DNA from: Croceivirga sp009797885
GTDB taxonomy: Bacteria > Bacteroidota > Bacteroidia > Flavobacteriales > Flavobacteriaceae
NCBI GenBank assembly: GCA_045866215.1
Contig: AP035880.1
Location: 2,232,001 to 2,296,000, forward strand
DNA length: 64,000 nucleotides
Reading direction: 5' to 3'
Made by a program: the position numbers and the translations under genes. This document shows, in pieces, positions 7,736-16,431 of this stretch. The first letter of the stretch is position 1, and each line of letters opens with the position of its first letter. Below the pieces are notes generated by a model. The model saw only the letters and a program-made list of their open reading frames with translations. It had not been told where the DNA came from and made no database searches.

Positions 7736-8683
7736 ATGCGCGTAGAACATTATATAGCAGAGTTGCTGTACAGATACAACTGTGTCGTAGTTCCAAATTT
7801 TGGGGCTTTCCTGGCCAATACAACAGCGGCACGTATCGATGTTTCACAGCAAACCTTGTATCCGCCCACCAAAAACCTGTCCTTTAACCAGCAGTTGACA
7901 AAAAATGATGGTTTATTGGTTTCGCATATCGCCAATGTGAAAAACCTTCCCTATGAAGCACTTCTGAAAGAAGTAGAGGAAGTTTCCAAACAATGGAAAG
8001 ACAAGCTGGACAGTGGCAAACACTTGTTTTTGGAAGGTATTGGAAAACTTTGGGTGGGCAAGGAACAGCGAATACAGTTTCTTCCTGAAGAAGGTTATAA
8101 CTATTTAGCGACCTCTTTTGGTTTTTCTTCCCTTAACGCTACGCCCATTATCCGTGAAAAACTGAAGGAGGAAGTACAACAGCTGGAAGAAAAGGTGCCC
8201 TTTACCATTACCCCAGAGCGTCGTGAAGGGGCTAGATCCAAAGGCTGGTTGCAATATGCCGCCATTTTTTTGCTTTTGTTGGCTACAGGGAGCAGTGCGT
8301 ATCAGTTCTACCAACAAAACCAATACCGACAGGATTTGGTTAGGCAAAATGTCCAGGAACAGGTTTCCAGACATATCCAAGAAGCCACTTTTTTTGATGG
8401 AAGTCCGTTGGAATTACCTGCGTTGAACCTCAACATCACCAAAACGGCCAAAGGCCCAATGCACCATGTGATTGCGGGGGCGTTTCGGTTTCGGGAAAAT
8501 GCGGACAAAAAAATCAATCAGCTCAAAGCACAGGGGTATGATGCAGCATACTTAGGTACCAATCGGTATGGTTTGCATCAAGTAACCTTTGACAGCTTTT
8601 CGGATAGCCAGGAAGCATTACGATTTCTCAGAAAAATCAAAGCGACAGTATCTGCTGATGCGTGGATGCTTTCCGAAAAATAA
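7736..8683 (+). CDS. HU-CCDC81 and SPOR domain protein
   Basis: A 315-residue protein with two unrelated ends. Residues 1 to about 130 form the HU-like CCDC81 bacterial domains (VEHYIAELLYRYNCVVVPNF, then the second copy ending FSSLNATPIIREKL). A charged stretch is followed by one membrane helix at about 165-180 (YAAIFLLLLATGSSAY). The C-terminal 75 residues are a SPOR domain (HHVIAGAFRFRENADKKINQ), a fold that binds glycan strands of peptidoglycan lacking stem peptides. The topology therefore puts a DNA-binding-type fold in the cytoplasm and a cell-wall binder in the periplasm. A box AATATTTG, one mismatch to consensus, ends five bases before the ATG. Confidence 0.9.
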   Translation: MRVEHYIAELLYRYNCVVVPNFGAFLANTTAARIDVSQQTLYPPTKNLSFNQQLTKNDGLLVSHIANVKNLPYEALLKEVEEVSKQWKDKLDSGKHLFLEGIGKLWVGKEQRIQFLPEEGYNYLATSFGFSSLNATPIIREKLKEEVQQLEEKVPFTITPERREGARSKGWLQYAAIFLLLLATGSSAYQFYQQNQYRQDLVRQNVQEQVSRHIQEATFFDGSPLELPALNLNITKTAKGPMHHVIAGAFRFRENADKKINQLKAQGYDAAYLGTNRYGLHQVTFDSFSDSQEALRFLRKIKATVSADAWMLSEK

Positions 8684-8720
8684 GATTCCTTTCCGACCAA
8701 ACTCCCAAGCATATCTTGGT

Positions 8721-8728
8721 TAACTTTG
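8721..8728 (+). promoter_or_regulatory. -7 promoter box for the thioesterase gene
   Basis: TAACTTTG is an exact match to TAnnTTTG, 16 bases before the ATG at 8745, which implies a leader of about 12 bases. No TTTG is visible at the expected upstream distance. Confidence 0.5.
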
Positions 8729-8744
8729 CACAAATTACTTTTTG

Positions 8745-9263
8745 ATGCAATCCAAGAAACCCAGTGATTCCCGCACCGTTATGACCGATATGGTGCTCCC
8801 CAGCGAAACCAACCCTTTAAATAACCTTTTTGGCGGTGAACTCCTGGCCCGAATGGATCGAGCAGCAAGTATTTCTGCAAGGAGGCACAGCCGAAGGATT
8901 ACCGTAACCGCATCCGTGAACCATGTTGCCTTTAACCGTTCCGTCCCCTTAGGTAGTGTGGTCACCGTAGAAGCAACTATTTCCAGGGCATTTAGAACCT
9001 CCATGGAGGTTTATATCGACGTTTGGATGGAAGACCGAATCAGTGGAGAGCGGATAAAGGCCAATGAAGCCATTTATACTTTTGTGGCGGTGGACGAAAC
9101 AGGTTCCCCTACCGAGGTCCCCCACCTGGAACCGGAAACGGAATTGGAAAAGGAACGCTATGCCGGCGCCCTACGAAGGAAACAGTTGAGTCTCGTATTG
9201 GCAGGCAAACTAAAACCTTCCGATGCCACAGAATTAAGGGCATTGTTTATGGGGGACTCCTAA
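8745..9263 (+). CDS. Acyl-CoA thioesterase, hotdog fold (YciA/ACOT type)
   Basis: The ATG at 8745 is preferred over the in-frame TTG at 8742 and gives 172 residues. The hotdog core includes ETNPLNNLFGGELLARMDRA, with the Asp/Asn region used by this family, and VNHVAFNRSVPLGSVVTVEA. Members hydrolyse acyl-CoA to free fatty acid and CoA; the acyl specificity cannot be told from sequence alone. Its stop overlaps by four bases the stop of the convergent aldo/keto reductase gene. Confidence 0.9.
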   Translation: MQSKKPSDSRTVMTDMVLPSETNPLNNLFGGELLARMDRAASISARRHSRRITVTASVNHVAFNRSVPLGSVVTVEATISRAFRTSMEVYIDVWMEDRISGERIKANEAIYTFVAVDETGSPTEVPHLEPETELEKERYAGALRRKQLSLVLAGKLKPSDATELRALFMGDS

Positions 9264-10096
9264 AAGTCAAAATTGTCCGGATCCGGACCAAAACGTTGAC
9301 CACGGTGCATGGCGTCCAATAGCGCTACATCACTTTCGGACAGTTCAAAATCAAAGATATTGGCATTGGCGACAATCCGTTCTTTTTTCGAGGATTTTGG
9401 AATGGTAACCACCCCCTTTTGCAAATCCCACCGCAACACGATCTGGGCAATGGACTTATTGTATTTTACGGCCAGTTGTTGAAATTCCTCCATACCAAAA
9501 ATTTTCCCTTGCATCATGGGCGACCACGCTTCGTACTGAATGGTATTTTTATTGCAGAAATCAATCAAATCCTGTTGTACCAAAAAAGGGTGGAACTCCA
9601 TTTGATTGACCATTGGAACAACCGAGGCCTCTGTAAGTAGGTCCTCCAGATGGTGTCGCATAAAATTGCTTACCCCAATAGCACGAATCCGACCTTCCGC
9701 ATACAATTTTTCCAGTGCTTTCCAGGTATCCTTATATTTTCCGGCAACCGGCCAGTGGACAAGGTAGAGGTCCAAATATTCCATATCCAATCGTTCCAGA
9801 CTGGCCTCAAAAGCTTTTAAAGTAGTCTCATAGCCCTGGTCCGAATTCCATACCTTGCTTACCACAAAAAGGTCTTCCCGGGGAACACCACATTGTTTGA
9901 CCCCTTCCCCAACACCGTCTTCATTTTTGTAAACTGATGCGGTATCAATATGGCGATATCCACATTCCACGGCCCATTTTATGGCATCAATAACCTCCTG
10001 GCCATCCTTGGATAGATAAACCCCTAAGCCAAAATAGGGCATTTTAACCCCATTGTTCAACGTAAACGTTCCCTGTAAATCGGTAATTTCCTTCAT
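9260..10096 (-). CDS. Aldo/keto reductase
   Basis: A 278-residue NADPH-dependent reductase of the AKR superfamily with an intact catalytic tetrad: Asp51 (HIDTAS), Tyr56 (VYKNE), Lys81 (VVSKVW) and His114 (LVHWPV). The C-terminal cofactor signature VTIPKSSKKERIVANANIF is present. It resembles the 2,5-diketo-gluconate reductase/YafB-type branch (GYRHIDTA, AIGVSNF), but the physiological carbonyl substrate is unknown. It starts four bases after the stop of the envC-like gene and may be the last gene of that operon. Confidence 0.95.
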   Translation of the reverse strand: MKEITDLQGTFTLNNGVKMPYFGLGVYLSKDGQEVIDAIKWAVECGYRHIDTASVYKNEDGVGEGVKQCGVPREDLFVVSKVWNSDQGYETTLKAFEASLERLDMEYLDLYLVHWPVAGKYKDTWKALEKLYAEGRIRAIGVSNFMRHHLEDLLTEASVVPMVNQMEFHPFLVQQDLIDFCNKNTIQYEAWSPMMQGKIFGMEEFQQLAVKYNKSIAQIVLRWDLQKGVVTIPKSSKKERIVANANIFDFELSESDVALLDAMHRGQRFGPDPDNFDF

Positions 10097-10100
10097 TGTT

Positions 10101-11324
10101 TTATAATTGGTAAATCCATTCTTCAGGATTTAGTTTTTTGGTATTTTGATAGAGATAGAACTTCAATTTGGTGAGGCCACTGGTCTTATTGGTATACACC
10201 TCCCCTATTTCTTCTTTGGCCACTACCTTATCCCCACTCTGAACGTAGGAATTGGCCAAATTGTAATAGGTTGAAATATAATTTCCATGCCGAATGAAAA
10301 TTGCCTTTTGTCCGGTTCGGGTGGTTTTTACATCAATGACCTCCCCATCAAATACTGCCCTGGCCTTTTCGCCTTTGTTGGTCGTAATCGTAACCCCGTT
10401 GTTCTGGTGTTTGATCCCTGGATAGATTTTATCCGCATACACCCCAAAACCCTGACTCTTTATCCCTTTCTCAACGGGCCAGATCAATTTTCCCTTATTT
10501 GCGGAAAAATTGGAGGCCAATAGTTTTGCTTCAGGTGTCAGGGAAAAGGTCCGGGAACCCGACCTCCCCGTTTTTTTGTTGGAACTGGCAATGGCCGTCC
10601 TAATCAGTTTTTCTATCTCCTGGTCTATTCTTCTGGCTTCTTTGCGCTTTGCTTGAATGGCCTGGGTGTACCGGCTCTCATTGGCCCTAATGGTCTTTAA
10701 GAGCTCCTTTTGGGAGTTGATCTCCCTGGACAGTTGGCTTTTGACCTTCCTGTTTTCCGCCAATAGCTGATTCTTGACTTTTCGCTGTTCCACCAAATCC
10801 TTGTTCAATACCGTTAACTCCGCTGTTTTGGTTTGGATTTCCTCGCCTTGCTGTTTTCTAAAAGCCGTGTACTGTTTTATGTATTTCAATCGTTTAAAGG
10901 CTTGGAAAAAATTGTCCGAGGAGAGCAAAAACATCAATCGGTTTTGGCCGGACCGCTGTTGGTATGAACTTACGATCAGTTTTGCATAGTCTTCTTTTAA
11001 AAGCTCCAAATCTTGCCGAAGTTTGGAAATTTTCCGGACGTTGGCATTGATTTGACGGTTGAGCAAATTGGATTGTCTATTCGTTACCCTGATCAGTTCC
11101 TGTCTTATGTTGATCCGCTGGTCCAGGGCTTCCATCTGCTCAAGAACGTTTCCTCTTTCCGCTTTTTCCTCAGAAAGCAAGCGGTTCATTTCCTGGATTT
11201 CCCTTTGAATCCTTGCCCTTTTCTCCTCAAGTGCCTTTTGCTCACTGCTCTGGGCCGTAAGGGCAACTCCCCAGAACAATAAAATGCACAAGGAAAAATA
11301 CTGATATGTTCGCTTTGCCAACAC
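10101..11324 (-). CDS. EnvC-like murein hydrolase activator (degenerate M23 domain)
   Basis: A 407-residue exported protein: signal peptide to about residue 24 (ALTAQS), long coiled coil about 26-250 (KRARIQREIQEMNRLLSEEK and following heptads), then a LytM/M23 fold from about 285. The metal ligands of active M23 peptidases are not kept: the first position reads KHQNNGVTI and the usual HxH is replaced by LKFYLY. This matches EnvC, which does not cut peptidoglycan itself but activates amidases at the division site. It lies two bases after the DUF4292 lipoprotein gene, within an envelope operon. Confidence 0.9.
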   Translation of the reverse strand: MLAKRTYQYFSLCILLFWGVALTAQSSEQKALEEKRARIQREIQEMNRLLSEEKAERGNVLEQMEALDQRINIRQELIRVTNRQSNLLNRQINANVRKISKLRQDLELLKEDYAKLIVSSYQQRSGQNRLMFLLSSDNFFQAFKRLKYIKQYTAFRKQQGEEIQTKTAELTVLNKDLVEQRKVKNQLLAENRKVKSQLSREINSQKELLKTIRANESRYTQAIQAKRKEARRIDQEIEKLIRTAIASSNKKTGRSGSRTFSLTPEAKLLASNFSANKGKLIWPVEKGIKSQGFGVYADKIYPGIKHQNNGVTITTNKGEKARAVFDGEVIDVKTTRTGQKAIFIRHGNYISTYYNLANSYVQSGDKVVAKEEIGEVYTNKTSGLTKLKFYLYQNTKKLNPEEWIYQL

Positions 11325-11325
11325 G

Positions 11326-12111
11326 CTATTTCGCCGCCAATTCTTTAAAGCCCTTTGGTATCCTATAGGGAAAATTCAACCTACGGTCAAACTCGATATT
11401 TCTAAAATCCAAATCAATGGTTCGCAACCCATCTTCATTGACCGCTTCGATCGTAACCCTACTTGGCGCCACCCTGGTGTCTATATTTTGGTAGGCGTAA
11501 TCCAACTTTAAAAACCTATCTTTTTCAGGCTGGGAAATCTGTTGAAGTTTGGTCCTAAAATGTTGCGGCTCCAGGGAAAAGAGAATTTTAAAAAGTTCTT
11601 TCTGGACCTTCGGCCTTAAAATATAGCTATCCCCTTCCGTTAAGGACACGTACTTTTCGTTCCTCAAATCCAATACGGTATTACCGATGAGTACATTCTG
11701 CACTTTTCCATAATCCATTTCGTATCCCAGTAAATCACTTAGATAGGCAAAATCCCCATCAAAATATTCCCCTTCCAGTTTGTTATAAAAGGAAACCCTT
11801 TCCGGTGTGATGTAAGCTTTGAACATGCCCAAAGGTGCACTGACCCAAATGGCTTCATCTTTTTTGATCCGTAGGCTAACGGTGATGCCCTGGTTGGTGC
11901 TCCCCTCTTCGTAATCAATTTTAACCTTACCGCTCAACGTCTCAAAATCCAAGGAATTGGAGTAGTGGTTCTGAATGATTTTTTTTGTTGAGATGGAGGT
12001 GTCGACCGCTCCCTCCAAAACCGCCTTTTTGGTTTTGCAAGAAGTTAAAACAATCCCCAAAAGCGCAATTAGTAGAACAGGGACACGTATGTGGGAACGA
12101 TACCATTTCAT
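11326..12111 (-). CDS. DUF4292 family lipoprotein
   Basis: A 261-residue lipoprotein with signal residues 10-24 and lipid-attachment Cys25 (VLTSC). The mature part fits the DUF4292 family of Bacteroidota, whose fold resembles LolA/LolB-type lipid carriers (SLRIKKDEAIWVSAPLGMFK, FRNIEFDRRLNFPYRIPKGF). Function is not established; a role in lipoprotein or LPS transit is only suggested by fold likeness. It overlaps the upstream TPR gene by one base and is followed within two bases by the EnvC-like gene, an arrangement often seen in this family. Confidence 0.88.
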   Translation of the reverse strand: MKWYRSHIRVPVLLIALLGIVLTSCKTKKAVLEGAVDTSISTKKIIQNHYSNSLDFETLSGKVKIDYEEGSTNQGITVSLRIKKDEAIWVSAPLGMFKAYITPERVSFYNKLEGEYFDGDFAYLSDLLGYEMDYGKVQNVLIGNTVLDLRNEKYVSLTEGDSYILRPKVQKELFKILFSLEPQHFRTKLQQISQPEKDRFLKLDYAYQNIDTRVAPSRVTIEAVNEDGLRTIDLDFRNIEFDRRLNFPYRIPKGFKELAAK

Positions 12112-13058
12112 TAAAACCCGGGTTTTACCTTACTAAGGTATAGATTTGCCTTGGAAGTATTTCCAATTGCTTTATGGGCCACGGCCAACTCCTTGTAAAA
12201 ATCATTGGCCAGCAGGTCATTGTCAAAAAGATATTCCAAGCCTTCCTCCAACACGCCCACTGCTTGTAGGTGGCGCTCCATCCTGTTCAATGCCAGGCCC
12301 TGGAAGTAATAAAACTCGGGTTGCAAGGGATAGGTTTCCAAGGCTTCCCTCGCCTTGGCTTCCAAATCCGAATGATCGGTACCGGAGGCCATGGATTTCA
12401 GCTCATTTCGAAAACGCTCCAGTTCGCTGTCCAGGGTCCTTTCCGGGGACGGTGTGTTCTTTGTAACGATCCGTTCCGTACTTTTTTGGGCCTTGTTGAG
12501 TGAATCCTCTATTTTTTGGGCCAATAGGGAAAGTTCCTGGTTCATTTCCAAACCACTTAGCACCTGTTTGGCATCCTTGTATTTCCTATTCTGAAAATAG
12601 ATTTTGACCAGATTGGTCTTGAGCGCCCTATTTGTATATGGAATGGTATTTTCCAGGTTTTGAAATGGGACACCCTGTTTCTCGGCAATCTTGTACAGAT
12701 TGAACAAAAACCAAAAATTCCCCGGCTCCGAAATTAATGCTTCCACCGCGTATTGTTGGGCAGGGATGTATTTTTTGGACAAAAAATAAGTCTTTGCCAG
12801 CTCGTGTTCCACTGCGGTACTGTTGGCATCCAATTGCTTACATTCCAAGAGCAGATTAATGGCGCGGTCATAGTTTTGGATACTCTTTTGCTTTAAGGCC
12901 TCAAAGAATTTTTCTTGAAACTCATCGGTATATTCTTCCAAAAACACCTCCGCACTTTCTTCTTCGGGAACAACTTTTGGGGAATTTTGGGCAAGGGTAG
13001 CTTGTATTGCGAGTAGCTGCAATACCATTAAAACCCGGAAAACCTTTTCTCTCCACAT
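12111..13058 (-). CDS. Tetratricopeptide repeat protein
   Basis: A 315-residue exported protein (signal VLMVLQLLAIQATLAQ) composed of TPR-like helix pairs: SIQNYDRAINLLLECKQLDA, YIPAQQYAVEALISEPGNFW, KDAKQVLSGLEMNQELSL, a charged spacer near the middle, then HLQAVGVLEEGLEYLF and FYKELAVAHKAIGNTSKA. TPRs mediate protein contacts. It is the first of three tightly packed envelope genes (one-base overlap with DUF4292, then the EnvC-like gene), so it probably scaffolds the same periplasmic process; that is inferred from position. Confidence 0.85.
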   Translation of the reverse strand: MWREKVFRVLMVLQLLAIQATLAQNSPKVVPEEESAEVFLEEYTDEFQEKFFEALKQKSIQNYDRAINLLLECKQLDANSTAVEHELAKTYFLSKKYIPAQQYAVEALISEPGNFWFLFNLYKIAEKQGVPFQNLENTIPYTNRALKTNLVKIYFQNRKYKDAKQVLSGLEMNQELSLLAQKIEDSLNKAQKSTERIVTKNTPSPERTLDSELERFRNELKSMASGTDHSDLEAKAREALETYPLQPEFYYFQGLALNRMERHLQAVGVLEEGLEYLFDNDLLANDFYKELAVAHKAIGNTSKANLYLSKVKPGF

Positions 13059-13122
13059 AATTCCCTTGCCTTCCTTGGAACACCTTCAAAATCCGTGCCC
13101 AAGGATAATTAGTCCTTAAAAT

Positions 13123-14139
13123 CTATTCCAGGACCGAATAATCCCCTATGCTAACGGTCTCAAAATTACCATCATAGTACACATAGCTCCCAATCATGGC
13201 ATTATCCAAATTAGCATTTTTAATCACACTGTTGCTTTGGATTAGGCTATTTTTAACGGTTGCATTTTCCACAACCGTATTTGCCCCGATGGAAACATAG
13301 GGCCCGACCGTGCTATCTTTTATGACGACGTTCTCCCCAATAAAACAGGGCGGGACAATATTGGCATTTGTTTTTTGTACGGAATCCGCCAGCAGTTGTT
13401 CCCCATCCTTTTCCAAAAAGTCCAACATGCGCTGATTGGTTTCGACCGTTACGTTTTTGTTGCCACAATCCATCCATTCGTCCACGCTTCCGGTCACAAA
13501 TATCTTACCCTTGGTCATCATACGTTTTATCCCATCGTTGATTTGATATTCTCCACCATTGATGATATTGTTTTCCAAGACGAACTGTAATTCGTCCCGT
13601 AACACGCCAACGTCCTTAAAGTAGTAAATGCCTATTACCGCCTGATCACTCACAAATTCGGTCGGTTTTTCCACCAACTCCACAATCTGGTTTTGCTCGT
13701 TTAGGTTCACCACGCCGAAAGCTTCCGGATTATCCACCTTTTTGGTCCAAATGACACTATCCGCTTCCTTGTCCAGGTTAAAATCGGCACGAATTAAGGT
13801 ATCCGCGTAGGCAATTACCGCCGGGCCGGACAACGAAGGTTCGGCGCACATAATGGCATGTCCCGTTCCTTTAGGGTCCAATTGCCTGTATATGCTGGCT
13901 TTCGCTCCCAGTCCTTGGGCCAGCTTTTCCAAGCTTTGTACAACATCCTCACCAAAAAAGGCAGGGTCTCCCAAAATAAAGGCAATTTCTTCAATAGGTT
14001 CTCCCAATACCTTGGCTATGTCGCTCACCAAACGATGTACGATGGGCTTTCCTGCCACGGGAATAAGCGGTTTTGGTACGGTTAGGGTATGTGGACGCAA
14101 TCTTGAGCCCCGCCCGGCCATAGGGACGATTATCTTCAT
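13123..14139 (-). CDS. Sugar-phosphate nucleotidylyltransferase with left-handed beta-helix
   Basis: A 338-residue protein. The N-terminal nucleotidyltransferase fold begins IIVPMAGRGSRLRPHTLTVP-KPLIP, with the nucleotide-binding Gly-rich loop and the Lys of the KP motif. GTGHAIMCAEPS, VIAYADTLI and VVELVEKP-type blocks follow. From about residue 250 hexapeptide repeats (FIGENVVIKDSTVGPYVSIG) form a left-handed beta-helix. It resembles glucose-1-phosphate thymidylyl/uridylyltransferases that make NDP-sugars for envelope glycans; the base and sugar are uncertain. It is downstream of dut and the flippase gene on the same strand, separated from dut by the GIY-YIG insert. Confidence 0.88.
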   Translation of the reverse strand: MKIIVPMAGRGSRLRPHTLTVPKPLIPVAGKPIVHRLVSDIAKVLGEPIEEIAFILGDPAFFGEDVVQSLEKLAQGLGAKASIYRQLDPKGTGHAIMCAEPSLSGPAVIAYADTLIRADFNLDKEADSVIWTKKVDNPEAFGVVNLNEQNQIVELVEKPTEFVSDQAVIGIYYFKDVGVLRDELQFVLENNIINGGEYQINDGIKRMMTKGKIFVTGSVDEWMDCGNKNVTVETNQRMLDFLEKDGEQLLADSVQKTNANIVPPCFIGENVVIKDSTVGPYVSIGANTVVENATVKNSLIQSNSVIKNANLDNAMIGSYVYYDGNFETVSIGDYSVLE

Positions 14140-14146
14140 AATATTG

Positions 14147-14160
14147 CCTGCGAAAGCAGG
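14147..14160. repeat. CCTGC hairpin repeat, left border of the GIY-YIG cassette
   Basis: CCTGCGAAAGCAGG: a five-base stem with a GAAA tetraloop just upstream of the nucleotidyltransferase start. It shares its core CCTGC/GCAGG with the hairpin on the other side of the GIY-YIG gene. Confidence 0.7.
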
Positions 14161-14177
14161 TATCTCTTAGTTAAACT

Positions 14178-14492
14178 TTATTTTCTTAATCTATTATAGT
14201 TCAGTTTCCAATTCATGCTCAAATCTGACCAATTGGAGTTCATTTCTTCAATCAATTCAATTTTCCAAGAACGTTTCCATTTCTTAAACTGGCGCTCCCT
14301 TACCATTGCCTTATGCCCTTGTTCATATTCCTCAAAATAGACAAGTCTATCGCAGTTATACCGCGACGTAAATGATCTTGGGTACTTTTTGAGTTTATGT
14401 TCTTTGACCCGCTCATCAATAATATCGGTTACTCCAATGTAGATTACCCCATTTGGTTTACTTGTCATGATATAGACATACCAAAGTTTCAT
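14178..14492 (-). CDS. Stand-alone GIY-YIG nuclease
   Basis: A 104-residue single-domain protein of the UvrC N-terminal-like GIY-YIG group. The paired motif reads YVYIM at residues 5-9 and VIYIG at 16-20; catalytic Arg28 (DERVKEH), His32 and Glu66 (MVRERQFKKWKR) are in place. Such proteins nick or cut DNA through one divalent metal. It sits in a same-strand operon between dut and the nucleotidyltransferase gene, with hairpin repeats at both borders (14147-14160 and 14509-14528). That suggests it arrived as a cassette and is not part of the operon's pathway. A plain housekeeping role cannot be excluded. Confidence 0.9.
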   Translation of the reverse strand: MKLWYVYIMTSKPNGVIYIGVTDIIDERVKEHKLKKYPRSFTSRYNCDRLVYFEEYEQGHKAMVRERQFKKWKRSWKIELIEEMNSNWSDLSMNWKLNYNRLRK

Positions 14493-14508
14493 ATTGATAT
14501 ATAAGGGG

Positions 14509-14528
14509 ATTCCTGCATTCGCAGGAAT
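14509..14528. repeat. CCTGC hairpin repeat, right border of the GIY-YIG cassette
   Basis: ATTCCTGCATTCGCAGGAAT: an eight-base perfect stem with an ATTC loop, between the dut stop and the GIY-YIG start. Same CCTGC/GCAGG core as the hairpin at 14147-14160. Confidence 0.75.
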
Positions 14529-14530
14529 TC

Positions 14531-14965
14531 TTATTTCCTTCCCGTACTTCCAAAACCACCGGCTCCCCTAGCAGTTTCAGACAGTTCCCCGACTTCGATC
14601 CATTCTGCCCTTTCATGTTTGGCAATCACCAATTGCGCGACCCGCTCCCCATCTTCGACCCTAAAATCATCATTCGAAAGATTGGCCAATATCACCCCTA
14701 TTTCACCTCGATAATCTGCATCTATGGTGCCCGGAGCATTTAGTACTGTTATGCCCTTTTTAGCCGCCAATCCGCTACGAGGGCGGACCTGGGCCTCATA
14801 TCCAATGGGAAGCTCGATAAAAAGACCGGTCTTTATAATGGCCCTCTCCAAAGGTTTCAACGTTAGGGGTTCCGAAATATTGGCCCTTAAGTCCATTCCC
14901 GCTGAAGCACTGGTCTCATAATGGGGCAATGGGTGTTTTGACTTGTTAATAATGTTAACCTTCAC
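14531..14965 (-). CDS. dut: dUTP diphosphatase
   Basis: A 144-residue trimeric dUTPase with all five motifs in order: SAGMDLRA, PRSGLAAKKG, APGTIDADYRGEIGV, GERVAQLVI and the glycine-rich RGAGGFGSTG at the C-terminus. It hydrolyses dUTP to dUMP and pyrophosphate, preventing uracil in DNA and feeding dTMP synthesis. The start overlaps the end of the flippase gene by 11 bases, so the two are translationally linked. Confidence 0.97.
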   Translation of the reverse strand: MKVNIINKSKHPLPHYETSASAGMDLRANISEPLTLKPLERAIIKTGLFIELPIGYEAQVRPRSGLAAKKGITVLNAPGTIDADYRGEIGVILANLSNDDFRVEDGERVAQLVIAKHERAEWIEVGELSETARGAGGFGSTGRK

Positions 14966-16427
14966 GTCTTAAAAATATGGTTCTCAATTTATCTCCTTCC
15001 AATTTGTAAATCAGCCCCAAAAATAGCAAAAGGAGTAGGCTTCCCACTATTATATTTCGGTTAAAAACGTAAAAGGACAATACGGAAAAGAGAATGGAAA
15101 ACCCTCCATAGAACATGATTTTACGCATGTTATACGGAATGGGATAATACTTTTTGCCAAAATGATAGGATAAACCCATCATAGTGGCATAGGCGACAAG
15201 TGTTGCCAAGGCCGATGCCATATATCCCATTTTAGGAATAAACGCAAAGTTGATGATCAGCGTAAGCAAGGCACCAATTGAGGATATATAAGCCCCAAAC
15301 CTGGTCCTATCCGTAATTTTATACCATACGGAAAGGTTGTGATAAATACCCAAACAAAAACTGGCAAGAACAATAATCGGAACAATGGACATGGCTTCCC
15401 AATAGGCTTCGTCCCGAACAAACAATACCTTTAGGATATCTGCAAAAACGACAACGGACAACAATATAATACTCCCTAAGATCACAAAATAATTGGTAAT
15501 CTGTGCATAGGCCTTTTGAGGCGCCTCGCTTTTTGAGTGGCTGAAGAAAAAAGGTTCGATCCCCATTCGAAATGCCGTTCCAAATAGCGTCATGAACAAA
15601 GCCAGCCGATAGCAGGCCGAATATTTTCCCACTTCACTTTTGGCCGTGTCTTCGGGAAGCAGCTGTTCCAATAAAATCCGGTCAAACACTTCATTAATGG
15701 TAAATGCAATACCTGCAAGAAGTACAGGGGCCGCATATTTCAGCATTCGCTTCCACAGACCTTGGTCAAAAATATAGGTGGTTCTAAAATAACGGGGCAA
15801 CATAAGGAGTAAAGTGACTCCACTGGCCACCATCATCGCTATAAAAATGTAGGCAATCTCATAATCTTCAACATATAGTTTGCTCAAAAGTGCCTCTGGG
15901 TCTTTTGAAAAAATGCTGGGAAGCCCCAATAAAAAGAAAATGTTCAACCCAAGGTTGATCGCAACATTCAATATCTTGATTATGGCATATTGCATTGGCT
16001 TCTCATTGGCCCTGAGCCATGCAAAGGGTATAATGACCAGGGCATCCAAGGCCAATATGAGTATGGCAAAGCGGATATACTTGGGGTCAATGGCAATAGC
16101 TTGTGAAATGGCGTCCAACGCTAAAAAACCAATCAGTACAAAAAGAAGTGTTGTTGCCGCAATGGATAGAATGGAGGTGGAAACCACGGTTTCCTTGGAA
16201 GTTTCTCCGTTATAGAACCTAAAAAAAGCGGTTTCCATCCCATAGGCCAACACCACGTTGAAGATGGCGAACCAGGCAAAGATTACCGAAACCTCACCAT
16301 AACCGGCAGTGGCCAAAATACCCGTATACAACGGCAATAGCAAAAAGGAAAGCATTCTGGGCAATACGGTTGCCAATCCGTAGATAAAGGTTTGTTTGAA
16401 TAACTTTTTAAGTGGGCCCAAATACAA
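14955..16427 (-). CDS. Polysaccharide flippase (Wzx/MATE-like)
   Basis: About 490 residues with 12 to 14 predicted membrane helices. The start FKQTFIYGLATVLPRMLSFL is typical of the oligosaccharide flippase family, which moves lipid-linked glycans across the inner membrane. The frame opens at a TTG at 16427; a second TTG at 16421 (then GPLKKLFKQ) fits relatives better, and no ATG is available. The start lies only about 16 bases after a terminator-like hairpin on the same strand. It is followed by dut and the nucleotidyltransferase gene. Confidence 0.88.
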   Translation of the reverse strand: MYLGPLKKLFKQTFIYGLATVLPRMLSFLLLPLYTGILATAGYGEVSVIFAWFAIFNVVLAYGMETAFFRFYNGETSKETVVSTSILSIAATTLLFVLIGFLALDAISQAIAIDPKYIRFAILILALDALVIIPFAWLRANEKPMQYAIIKILNVAINLGLNIFFLLGLPSIFSKDPEALLSKLYVEDYEIAYIFIAMMVASGVTLLLMLPRYFRTTYIFDQGLWKRMLKYAAPVLLAGIAFTINEVFDRILLEQLLPEDTAKSEVGKYSACYRLALFMTLFGTAFRMGIEPFFFSHSKSEAPQKAYAQITNYFVILGSIILLSVVVFADILKVLFVRDEAYWEAMSIVPIIVLASFCLGIYHNLSVWYKITDRTRFGAYISSIGALLTLIINFAFIPKMGYMASALATLVAYATMMGLSYHFGKKYYPIPYNMRKIMFYGGFSILFSVLSFYVFNRNIIVGSLLLLLFLGLIYKLEGDKLRTIFLRREG

Positions 16428-16431
16428 CTAT

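Noticed and set aside
10101..11324. Active M23 peptidase
   Set aside because: Metal-binding His/Asp residues are missing, so an activator role as in EnvC fits better.
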